A stretch of DNA of 64,000 bases from Roseivirga sp. UBA6061. Lineage in GTDB: Bacteria; Bacteroidota; Bacteroidia; Cytophagales; Cyclobacteriaceae. Each line of letters begins with the position of its first letter. The stretch's first letter is position 1. Both the position numbers and the translations under genes were made by a program. This document shows, one piece after another, positions 47,593-58,200 of this stretch. The stretch covers positions 1 through 64,000 of the forward strand of contig DIYF01000071.1 in assembly GCA_002427745.1 (NCBI GenBank), given 5' to 3'. The notes below the pieces were generated by a model, which worked only from the letters and a program-made list of their open reading frames with translations, was not told the DNA's origin and did no database searches.

Positions 47593-50460
47593 CTAACTTC
47601 CTGCCAACTCGTCTTTCAAAAACTTAGCTGTATAGCCCTTGGTGCTTTTGGCCACTTTTTCTGGAGTACCTTCCGCCACGATGGTACCACCTTTATCACC
47701 TCCTTCAGGTCCGAGATCAATGATATGGTCAGCCACTTTAATGATATCCAGGTTATGCTCGATAATAAGCACGGTATTCCCTTTGTCTACCAGGCGATTG
47801 AGTACATCCAGCAGGTGTTGAATGTCCTTGAAATGCAGCCCCGTGGTGGGCTCGTCCAGAATATAGAAGGTTTTACCGGTATCTTTTTTTGAAAGTTCGG
47901 TAGCCAGTTTTACACGCTGAGCCTCGCCACCGGAAAGGGTAGTAGCATGCTGTCCGAGTGAAATATAGCCCAGGCCTACATCATTCAGGGTTTTGATCTT
48001 ACGCAGAATCTTGGGCATATGCTCAAAGAAGTCTACGGCCTGTTCTACCGTCATATCGAGTACATCTGAGATAGATTTGCCTCTATAGCGAACCTCTAAG
48101 GTTTCTCGATTGTATCGCTTGCCCTTACAGGTTTCACAGGGTACATGAACATTCGGCAAAAAGTCCATTTCAATCAGCTTCATACCGGCACCCTCGCAGG
48201 TTTCGCAACGGCCGCCCTTTACATTGAAAGAGAAGCGACCCGGCTTATAGCCACGAATCTTAGCTTCCGGCAGCTCTGTGAACAGGGCCCGGATATCACT
48301 GAAGACACCGGTATAAGTGGCCGGATTAGAGCGGGGAGTTCTGCCAATAGGTGACTGATCTACCTCGATGACCTTATCTGCATGCTCCAGACCAGTTATG
48401 GAATCATAGGGCAGCGGAGTCTTTCTGGAACGATAGAAGTGTTGGTTCAGGATAGGAAAGAGCGTATCATGGATCAGCGTGGACTTACCACTGCCGGATA
48501 CGCCTGTCACACAGATCATTTTACCAAGAGGCAGTGTCAGATTTACCTTCTTCAGGTTATTGCCTGTAGCTCCTTTGAGTACGATCTTTTTGCCATTGCC
48601 AGGTCTTCTTTTTTCAGGAATCGGTATCGTAACCGTGCCTTTCAGGTAATCCGCTGTAATGCCTCCTTCTTCCAGAAATCTGGTAGGGTCTCCTGATGCC
48701 ACTATCTGACCACCGTGTCTACCCGCACCGGGCCCGATATCCAGAATATGATCAGAGGCCAGCATCATGTCTTTGTCATGCTCTACCACGATAATGGTGT
48801 TACCGATATCGCGGAGGTTTTGTAAGGCGTTGATGAGCTTTACATTGTCTCGCTGGTGCAGGCCAATACTCGGCTCATCCATGATGTAGAGCACCCCTAC
48901 AAGCTGGGTTCCTATCTGGGTGGCCAGCCTGATGCGTTGGGCTTCTCCTCCTGAGAGGGTTTTCAAGGGCCGGTTCAGGGTCAGATAGTCCAGCCCCACA
49001 TCCAGCAGGAAGCCGATACGCTTGCGGATTTCTTTGAGCACTTCTGTTGCAATAAGCTTTTGCTTCTCGGTCATGCGATCTTCAATGTCAACAAACCAGT
49101 TGTGCAGCGTCTGAATATCCATTCTAGCCAGCTGGGCAATATTGGTATCTGCTATCTTGAAATGAAGAGATTCTTTTTTCAGACGGTCACCATTGCACTC
49201 CGGGCAGGTTTTGATGGACATGTAGTCTTCCACTTGTCTGCGCATTTTCTCGGTGCCCTCGGTCATCTGCTTCACCAGAAATTTGATGATGCCTTCAAAC
49301 TTGGTTTGCCACTCAGTACCGGGGTACTTTTTGGAGCTTACCGCCACCGGCATATCGTCTCCGTAGAGAATGATGTTCATCACCTCTTCAGGAATTTCTT
49401 TGATAGGTGTAGAAAGGTTGACCTTGTATCGTTTCAGAATCGCCTCAACCTTCTTAAAAATCCAGATATCCCGATACTCACCCATCGGGGCAATTCCACC
49501 ACGGCTGATGCTCAGAGAGTCATCCGGGATTACAGATTCTCTGCTGATTTCCTCCACTACCCCCAGCCCGTTACAATTAGGACAAGCGCCATAGGGTGAG
49601 TTGAAAGAGAAAGAGTTTGGTGCCGGTTCATCATAAGAAAGGCCGCTTTCCGGATCCATCAGGTATTTGGAGAAGTGGTGAATATCTCCGGCCTCATCGC
49701 GCACCATGATCACTCCTTTGCCATGTGACATGGCTGTTTTTATACTCTGAGCAATGCGGTATCTGTCTTTTTCGTCTGCTATGATGCGGTCCACTACTAT
49801 TTCAATGTCGTGGGTCTTATAGCGATCTACCTGCATTTTGGGCACCATGTCCATGACCACGCCATCTACGCGCACTTTGGTGAAGCCCATTTTTCTGATC
49901 TGTACAAACAGCTCACGGTAATGGCCTTTTCTGCCTTTTACGACCGGAGCCAGAATGATGAGTTTTTTGCCCACAAAGTAGCTGATCAGATGGTCGATGA
50001 TCTGATCCTCACTCTGACGAATCATCTCCTTACCCGTCTTATAAGAGTAAGCACGTCCCGAACGGGCATAGAGCAGCCTCAGGAAATCATAAATCTCTGT
50101 AAGCGTGCCCACAGTAGATCTTGGGTTTTTAGAGGTAGTCTTTTGCTCAATGGAAATTACCGGGCTGAGCCCGTTGATCTTATCTACATCAGGGCGCTCC
50201 ATATCACCTATAAAGGAGCGGGCATAAGCAGAAAAACTCTCCATATACCTGCGCTGTCCCTCAGCATAAATGGTGTCAAAGGCCAGTGACGATTTGCCTG
50301 AACCTGAGATGCCCGTGATCACGACCAGCTTATTCCTGGGTATGACCGCATCTACGTTTTTAAGGTTGTGCTCTCTGGCTCCGAAAATTTCAATGTTTTC
50401 GTGACCGGTGAGGTCTACAGGGGCGGGCTCGATTGTGGCGTTTTCCTTGAATTTTTCCAT
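47593..50460 (-). CDS. uvrA: UvrABC system protein A, excinuclease ATPase subunit
   Basis: 955 residues, full length. It is the DNA-damage sensor of nucleotide excision repair, which loads UvrB at lesions. Two ABC ATPase units are present: Walker A GISGSGKSSLAFDT and GVSGSGKSTLIHDT, with signature LSGGEAQRIRLATQIG and LSGGEAQRVKLATELS. Zinc-finger cysteines are seen in ACPNCNGLG, CPECNGDRL and GGRCETCEGAGM...CETCKGKRY. The insertion domain and the C-terminal part (TTGLHFKDIQHLLDVLNRL) are intact. Other Uvr genes are not in the window. The promoter is upstream on the minus strand near 50465-50500. Confidence 0.96.
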   Translation of the reverse strand: MEKFKENATIEPAPVDLTGHENIEIFGAREHNLKNVDAVIPRNKLVVITGISGSGKSSLAFDTIYAEGQRRYMESFSAYARSFIGDMERPDVDKINGLSPVISIEQKTTSKNPRSTVGTLTEIYDFLRLLYARSGRAYSYKTGKEMIRQSEDQIIDHLISYFVGKKLIILAPVVKGRKGHYRELFVQIRKMGFTKVRVDGVVMDMVPKMQVDRYKTHDIEIVVDRIIADEKDRYRIAQSIKTAMSHGKGVIMVRDEAGDIHHFSKYLMDPESGLSYDEPAPNSFSFNSPYGACPNCNGLGVVEEISRESVIPDDSLSISRGGIAPMGEYRDIWIFKKVEAILKRYKVNLSTPIKEIPEEVMNIILYGDDMPVAVSSKKYPGTEWQTKFEGIIKFLVKQMTEGTEKMRRQVEDYMSIKTCPECNGDRLKKESLHFKIADTNIAQLARMDIQTLHNWFVDIEDRMTEKQKLIATEVLKEIRKRIGFLLDVGLDYLTLNRPLKTLSGGEAQRIRLATQIGTQLVGVLYIMDEPSIGLHQRDNVKLINALQNLRDIGNTIIVVEHDKDMMLASDHILDIGPGAGRHGGQIVASGDPTRFLEEGGITADYLKGTVTIPIPEKRRPGNGKKIVLKGATGNNLKKVNLTLPLGKMICVTGVSGSGKSTLIHDTLFPILNQHFYRSRKTPLPYDSITGLEHADKVIEVDQSPIGRTPRSNPATYTGVFSDIRALFTELPEAKIRGYKPGRFSFNVKGGRCETCEGAGMKLIEMDFLPNVHVPCETCKGKRYNRETLEVRYRGKSISDVLDMTVEQAVDFFEHMPKILRKIKTLNDVGLGYISLGQHATTLSGGEAQRVKLATELSKKDTGKTFYILDEPTTGLHFKDIQHLLDVLNRLVDKGNTVLIIEHNLDIIKVADHIIDLGPEGGDKGGTIVAEGTPEKVAKSTKGYTAKFLKDELAGS

Positions 50461-50565
50461 TGAGGGGCGTGCAAAATGCAGAATTCACAAAGGTCTCGAT
50501 TTAGAGACGGAATTACAACCCGGCTTCCAAACTAAAAGTTTGCTTTTACACAGTCCTGTAGATGC

Positions 50566-51981
50566 TTAATTCCGGCAGTTACCAGCGCTCATATCCTGAA
50601 CAGAAGGGTTAAAGGCATTTTCCATTACCTCATAGTCTGAACTGAACCCTCCTGATGAAACCACCGATCGGATACCACAAAGGTCTGTCAGGCTTGAATT
50701 CCATCGGATGGAAAGCATGGAGCTCACCTGAGTCAGCCCGCTGAGTGCATCCATATGGGTCAGGTTTGGGTTGGAAGAAATGTACAGATAGTCAACATTC
50801 CGCAATTGTTCCAGTCCCTGGAGGTCTTGCAACAGCGCAATGGCACCCAGTTCTATAAATTCGGCTTCTTTAAGAGACACCAGATCACTTAAATCTTCGA
50901 GTTTATTGCTGCTGATGACACTCAGGCCTTTGATGGTTTCTAAACCTTGCAGTGGCTCAATGCCTCTCAACTCCCGGTTGCCCATGATTGAGGCGAGAGC
51001 AGGTTGCGTATCTGAGCTCAGCCTGAATCGGTCGATGGATTCAAGCTTGTCATTGTTGATTACTTCCAGCCAAAAAGGTCCCTGCTCTAAAAGCCCCATG
51101 GCATCCAGGTTTTGTAAGTTAGTGTTTGACCTTAAAATCAGGCTATCTGTGATGCTTCTGAGGTTTTCCAGACCTTCCATGCTGGTGATAAGGTCCTGTT
51201 GCCAGAGCTGCAATGTTCTTAATAAGGTGGTACTCTCCAGGCCTTTCAGACTGGTCAGCTTCGCGTTGCTTCGAATGTTCAAGGCAGATATTCGTGTATT
51301 GGTAAGCTCCTCAATGTTGATCAATTCCGGGTTAGCCGCAATCTGAACCTCGCCCAAAGTCTGGATATTTGACATATCAAACAGCCTCTCAAGGTGACTG
51401 TTACTTCTTACGTCAAGATGCCTTACGCCCCTGAGACCATCAAAGGGGGTCAGATCAGAGATTTTGAGATTACCGACAATGGCGAGAGTACCATTGATTT
51501 CCTGAAGTTGCGAAAGCTCAGAAAAGCTCTCAAGCTTACTATTGCTGAAAAGAGAAAGATCACCGCCAACACTTCTCAGATTTTCCAAACCTTCCAGGCT
51601 TTCCAGTTCAGTGGCATGTAAAATAGAGAAATCTCCGGTTACCTCTTCTAATGAGGCCAGGCCGGCTAAACTCGTAAGGTCTGCCAGCAGCCAAATTTCA
51701 TTGTGCTGACCAATTGACAGGTTGCCATTGATGCGTTTGATCCCCTTTTTAGCCAGGTCGTCTAAATCTGCCTGACTGCGTATCGTGATATCTCCTTCAA
51801 ACAGGGGGGCATCATCGGTATTACATGAAAAGACAAGGAGTATGGCCAGGAAAACACCGATAAGCAGGAACAGAAAAGCAGTAGGTCTTTTTGTCCTGCG
51901 ATTGAAAGACACCAAATGCCTGGTGTCAGTGTATGTTTTGAGGTGCCCCTTAGCGATTGATGAGTTGTGCGAATTCTCCAT
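50566..51981 (-). CDS. Receptor-L-domain-like repeat lipoprotein
   Basis: 471 residues. A 35-residue polar start is followed by a hydrophobic segment and lipobox LLVFSC (lipidated Cys near 53). The rest consists of leucine-rich L-domain type repeats (LRSVGGDLSLFSNSKLESFS, LTPFDGLRGVRHLDVRSNSH, LKGLESTTLLRTLQLW), about 20 units of 20-25 residues, the right-handed helical layout of Recep_L_domain proteins. It ends with a small cysteine pair (LCGIRSV, SAGNC). Bacteroidota use such lipoproteins as surface binders; the partner is unknown. Confidence 0.78.
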   Translation of the reverse strand: MENSHNSSIAKGHLKTYTDTRHLVSFNRRTKRPTAFLFLLIGVFLAILLVFSCNTDDAPLFEGDITIRSQADLDDLAKKGIKRINGNLSIGQHNEIWLLADLTSLAGLASLEEVTGDFSILHATELESLEGLENLRSVGGDLSLFSNSKLESFSELSQLQEINGTLAIVGNLKISDLTPFDGLRGVRHLDVRSNSHLERLFDMSNIQTLGEVQIAANPELINIEELTNTRISALNIRSNAKLTSLKGLESTTLLRTLQLWQQDLITSMEGLENLRSITDSLILRSNTNLQNLDAMGLLEQGPFWLEVINNDKLESIDRFRLSSDTQPALASIMGNRELRGIEPLQGLETIKGLSVISSNKLEDLSDLVSLKEAEFIELGAIALLQDLQGLEQLRNVDYLYISSNPNLTHMDALSGLTQVSSMLSIRWNSSLTDLCGIRSVVSSGGFSSDYEVMENAFNPSVQDMSAGNCRN

Positions 51982-52082
51982 CAGCAGCTACTATTTGGTC
52001 TATACTCTTTAACTCACCTGATAGTATTTGGTTTTAGTATGAGGGGATTAGTTTGTACTAAAAAGGCATTTTTGTGATAAGT

Positions 52083-52150
52083 GGCAGGCATATAGTATAA
52101 CCCTGCTACTCAGTATTAAGCCTGGGATAAGCAAGACTGTCATGCCTGCC
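52083..52150. repeat. Inverted repeat between the L-domain and giant genes
   Basis: GGCAGGCAT (52083-52091) and ATGCCTGCC (52142-52150) are exact inverted repeats with a 50-bp centre, in the gap after the giant gene (minus strand). It may be a terminator or a regulatory structure. Nothing else is seen in 51982-52225. Confidence 0.4.
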
Positions 52151-52225
52151 CGTACATGACTTTGGCAGTAATAAGTATCTAATACCAAGCGACCTAAGAT
52201 TCCGGAATGACCGTTTCAGGTGTTT

Positions 52226-55200
52226 TTAAAGGAATTCATCCAGGCTATGATCTATCTCGTTCGTGCCCTTTTCTTCAATCTGATACTCTTTGTTGAGCTT
52301 ACTGAAATCCGGCTGTGGTCCTGATGAAAAGCTTCGCACAGACCTCGCATAGTTTCGGGTATGATCTGGTAATGGCTTACCAGAGAATATCCTGAGTGCA
52401 TTCTCTTTCAGGTTTTCTGCCACGATACCGGGAATCTGCTCCAGGCACTTGTTGAAGTTGGTGTATTCAGACACTTTGAAGTTGATCCTGATCTGCCCCA
52501 GCTTGAAGGAGATACCGGCATAACTGAATTCTGTGGAAAACTCCATCCAGAAGTGGATGTCACTTGAGCTTTGCTGTTCTTTGATCTTTTCCAGTTGACC
52601 GGTGAGTTCTCTGATCTTCTCTGTGATCTTAAGTACTTCATGCTTGTCCTGCATTACCTTGTCTTCGAGGTAATGTACTCTTCCCATGTCTCCATAGGCT
52701 TTCTTGTATTCATCGATGGCATGATGTTTAAACAGGCCGTAAGACTTATGCCCCTCATTTTTATTAGCATCCATCCCGTTCCAAAGCCACTCAAAATGAG
52801 CAAATGTGCGCTTAGGAATATACTCAAGAGCCCTGAACAGGGCATCGCTCTCTACTTCGCGGAACAGCTTGAATGCGGTTTTGTGGCCATCGCTTCTGAA
52901 TTGAAGCTGACCGTTGTCAGTATTGGCATAGAGAAAGTAGTTCGCGTAAGAAATGTAATGACCTCCCTGACCGGCATCATACTTAATGGCCAGGCCTTCG
53001 TTGGGGCTGGATTGCTTTCTGAAGTCGGCTCTTCTTACATTACTGTGGTTGCCGGGTACTACCATGTAGTAACCGCCCTGCCTGATTTTATAGGTCCCTG
53101 TATCATATCCGCTGATGTGTAACCTGTCTCCAGTACCCTTGGTGCGGATTTCGGCCTGATATATGTCATTATCACCCCCCGGCCGGACTACAAAGTGCTG
53201 GTAATCACTTTTGATTTTAAAGTTGCCGGCAGGCAGGTCATCCCCTGTAATCTGTACGAACATCTTGTAGCGGTCAGGCCCTTCAGGTCTCCATTGTAGC
53301 TTCTCTATGTCCTTGTGGTCACCTCTGAAGCTGAGTACATTTTTGGTGCTCTTATGAGCTATTTTGAAGCCTTTGTCGTACGAGATATTCAGATTTACGT
53401 CAATCTCATGCAGCTCTTCAGGTACATAGACCGGTATACCCATATTTTGACTGGCCGGAGGAGGGCCTAGTACCTCTTGTTTGGTGAAAATGGCCTGTTT
53501 GTAATTTTTATAAGTCGGGTTCTGAGAGTGATTAGTGAGCGTGTACGATCCCTGCTTGATTCTTGTGTGATCAAAGGCCACCTGAAGATCAAACTCATCT
53601 CCCGCGTGCTCCTTACGCATTTCTCCCTCTACTTTCTCACTGGAACCACCTGGACGGGCCATGTTATAATCCGTGTGTTGGATCAATACCTTCAATGATC
53701 TGTCTTTGAGAATCTGATTCATTTCGGTGAACAGGTCAGATCGAAACTGCTGATACAGACAGGAGCTTTCAAACTGGTTATAACCAATTTTTTCCAACAC
53801 TCTTACGAGCTTATCCAGGCTGTCATTAATGAATTTCTCATGCCTGCTCAGGTCGTTATCGTAACACTCATCCAGGATCTGACGCATGGTAGTCATGATC
53901 TCTGCCCGGTAGGTATCGAGGTCTCTCAATTGCCTGCCAAGGTCAGAGTCAATTTTGTATTGGTTGTATTCGTTGGTTACGGCTTCCTTATGCCCATTAT
54001 AACCTCCGGCATTCTTCTGAGCCAGTAAGGCCTGTTCTGACTTGTGAAGCCTGGCGTTGGCATCCGCCTCCTCTTTTTGCAGGTCAGCAATAGCTTTTCT
54101 GAGATTGGCACTTAGCTCGGCAATTTCCTCGTTCAGGTAAATCCTGAACTTCAGGTCATGCTGGATTCGTAGTGTTCCCAGGTGAATGGCCGGGATGAGC
54201 GTGGTGGTGACGCGTTTGGTGCCCACAAAAGGCAGCCAGACGTTGAAACTGAATTTTACAGCCGGTACCGCAATGCTGAGTTGGGTAGACAAGCGACCAT
54301 CACCGGTCACCCAGTAGCCCTCTTTCATTTTCAGATTCAGCGCGAATTGAGAAGAAAGGAAATTGCCAAGGTTGAAGTGATGGGTAATATCGGTTTCCCA
54401 ATAACCATCGCGCACATAGATGGTGACTCCGGTTTCGGAAAGTCCCAGAAGGCTTACATGGCCTTTGAAGTAAGCAGACTTCACCCCGGAATGATCCAGG
54501 CTCGTTTCAAAGATGACAGGCCCCTGTTCACCGTCATGAATGGTGATCATATATACCTCTCCTCCTCCCGGTTTTACAAAGCTCAGCCAGCGAATCGGAT
54601 CGACCGACCCGGTTAACTCCAGTCCTGTATGGGACAGGGAGCTGGATAACCTGAAAGCACTGCCCAGGAGCTCACCGGTCAGCCCCAGCAAAAGGCTGTT
54701 GTCATGCTCTGCTTTTCTGATCGTCAATGCGGTTTTGGCAAAACTGATGTCCTGCACCTTGAAATCAACACCTTCCCCTCCGAGCAAAAAGTCTGTATTG
54801 TTGATATGACCGGCTACATTGCCGCGAATCACACCATTGAGTATGCTGATATAGCCGTTATAATCGAACTGATCCTTTCGGAAATTCAGAAGTCCTTTGG
54901 CCTCAGTTTTTACGCCCAGCATCTCGATGCCTACCGATCCCGACATTTGGAACTGCGCTGAGCTACCTGTTACAGAGCCGGCTGCATCGATGTTGATCAG
55001 ATTGGCAATGCCAAAATGCAAGTCACCGGCCAGTGCTTCCACCCCCTGTCCGCCTGAGTAGGCCAGGGAGGATTTCATATCGATGAGGTTATTGAAAAGT
55101 GACTGGCTTTGGCTGAGCCTGAAGGTGCGCTGTGACGAAGAAAAATGGTAGAGTACATCGCCTGAGCTTCTGAAGCCAAACAGGTTAAGCTCTCCATCGC

Positions 55201-58200
55201 CTTTCAGGTAGAACTCCTGATTGTTCAGGTGACCGTCCAGGTTCATATTCACATAAAAGATCGGGTTGGGATTAACACCTGCCTCGGCTTTCAGATGAAT
55301 TTCTCCTTTTTTCAGGGAAAGGCTTCCTGAAAAGAACTCCGTATCCAGCATGCGGAAGTAAGACGCTCCGGCCAGCTCAAGGCCTTCTTTGGTAATGGTG
55401 ATATGTCCTTTCAGAAGCGCATTGACCACATTCTCACCAATATTGAGATCAAACTGACCTCCCAGCCCTGCTCCGGCATTAGAGATGATAACACCCAGGC
55501 TCGTTTGCGAATTGAAATGATCACCGAGCTTTGCTTTGCCGTCAAAGAAGGTGACCAGGCCTTCGGTATTGTCGTCAACGGGGATGGTCAGGTCTTTTCC
55601 GTCCTCAGTCGTTTTTACCTCTTTGCGCTTAGGTGGAAGCATGCTGAGAAACTCGTTGGTTTTAGCATTAGCAAACAGGCCGGTTTCTTTCCACTTTGCT
55701 CTTACACTGTCTTCCCCTGAGGTAAACTCAGGAGGGGTGGTCAAGGCGTATTTCAAATCCACATCAATGGTTTCCAGTACCTTGATAACCTTATGACCAT
55801 GTCGTTCATTGAGCTCTTTTGTCTGGATCAGTTCGTTGATGGAGCCATTCTGGATGGCGCTCATAAGGGCCGTCAGTATTTTAATAGCTCCGATTTCAAA
55901 TCTTTCATGCCCCAGTCGAAGCCCTTTGTATCCATCCCCTTCTACAGTCACTTCTTTAGCAATGTACTTAGGGTATTGCCAGTAGTTAGGACCTACCACC
56001 AGCTTAGTCAGATCTCCCTCGCTCATACGGTTCCACTGTATTTTGTAGGTAGAGGGGTTCTTAAAGAACTTCACCAGTTCAATCGTCAGGTTAGAAAGGG
56101 CAGTGAGCTGGGCCATACCCAGCTGTGGCTTTTTAAAAGAGAGGTAAGCCCCGGACCCCATGCCTTCAAAGGCCATGCTGCTGGCTGATATCTCATCATA
56201 GAACAGAGGGATAGGTATCGGTATCTCAGTCTGATAAACGATCAGAGTGGTCAGGTTCTTTATTCTGAAACGCTGATGCAGATCTTTCGGGCTGGGTAGG
56301 TAATTACCCGAATCAGGCCAGGTCTCATCCACCGCGATCGAAGCCATGATGCGGGGAATGTCGAAGCTGTCGAAGCCACAGTCAATGTCTACATGGAAAA
56401 GTGTGCCGCTCCAGAGTTCACCGAAGCCTATGCTGTACAGTTCAACGCCCATCAGCTGAGGGAACTGAGGAATCAGCACCTTCAATGGTTTGGTCTTTTT
56501 CTTATCACTTAACGGCTTGAAGGAAATATCGAATTTGAGGTTGCTGGGTGCACTGAACTCTATCGCAAAGCTGAAGGAGTCGGGTAATTCAAAATCTCCG
56601 TAATCCAGGAGTGCATCCGGTAACTTTCCGACCGCATGATCCAGTGTGGAAACAGCGGTTCGCAGCCAGTCAGGAATATCAAGGCTATGTTTGTTTTGTA
56701 TAAACAGATCGAGCAGCGCTGTTGAGTTGAAAGTGCGGTTGCCGTCAACCATAGGGGCGAAGTCGAGCCCTTTGATAGGTATTCTGGGTGTGAGCTGGTC
56801 GGCTATAGCATCGGCACCGATCTTGCGCAAAAACCACTTGACCAGTGTGGTGGGGATGCCCAGTTCTCTTTTAATTTCAATACCTCCCTCAGCAGCCAGG
56901 TTGCCACTGTCGAACTTGAATTTGGGAGCAACGATGGAAAAGGCTCCGAAATCGAGATCATCGCTGACCTTCATGTCTACGGTCAGCTGCCCGTCAGTCA
57001 TTTTAAAATCTTTCAACGGAGAGTCCAGCATCTGAATAGACAAGTCATCCCCTTTCATGCTCAATTTGAAGCTGATTGCTTCTTTGGCATCAGCGGTTTT
57101 GCTGGTCTTAAAGAGCTCCATGCGGGAGCCGTCTTCTTTTTTGAAAACATCGTTGAGCTTATCAGGCAGCCCCAGGTAAACTTTGGCACTGAGCTCTGAC
57201 TCTCTGAAATCGATTTTAAAGTCGTTGGTTCCCAGATAGAGATTCCCCAGGTCTATTTCCGAGTGTCCCTGGCTCTGTTGTTGTGGAGGAAGTGGTATGG
57301 TATAGAGCTCCCAAGGTTTGCCATTCTTCTCTGTAAAACGGATCATCATGTTGGCTTCATCACTGCCGAAGGCAAAGGAGGCTGTAAGCGTATCTGCCGG
57401 GAAAATCTGCGATACCACTTCAGGGACATTCGAGAATTTGACTTTTGCACTTCCTCCACTGACCCACTGACTTTCTGCCGTCTTACATGTGATGTGTAAT
57501 TCAGGCGAAGAAAGGGAGCACCGAGGTAATTCGGGGATACTGGCAATGGGCAGCTCCAGATTGAGGTCGCTCTCGAACTTCAAAGCTATGTGGTCCTGGT
57601 TTCTGTCAAGGCTTATGGTGCCATTTTCAATGTTGAGCAGTGGGCTGGTAAAAGACGCGGTAGTTGTTAATGCCAGAGACAGTTCTTTGTCTTTCTCCTT
57701 TACCAGACCCATTCTGACTTTTTGGGTCTGGAAACCAATACCTTCAATGAATTCTATTTTCGGAAAGTCCGATACCTCAAAGTCTATGCTGTGACTGCTG
57801 TCGGTGTAGGTATAGGAGGATTGAAGACCCAGTCTATGACCAAAGAAATCCATGGTCATACCATTTTTCAGCTCCCACAGGGCTTTTTCGTCTTTCTGAG
57901 TCAGTTTAAAATCGAAAGTTCCCTGGTCAATTTTAATGGTGTCCAGCAGGTTGAGATTAAACTTTGTAGCCAGGGTGATATCAGGAAGAGCGGCCTCAGC
58001 CAGTTTTTTGAAAGTAAAGTCGATTTCACTGATGTTGATGTCACTACCGGCTATGGTCAGGTCTTCTCTATTGCTGGTCTGCCCTGTAATTTTCAGAGAC
58101 TTGCCTTTTGTATAGTCGAATGTCAGCTTATCCAGGCTGGGATTGGGAATACCAACCGGTAGCTCAGCCTCTGAAAAGGTCAATACGGCTTCGTGAAGAC

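Noticed and set aside
54182..55796. Plus-strand frames opposite the giant gene
   Set aside because: Many overlapping frames appear in antisense to the long gene, none with motifs; they are by-products of its composition.
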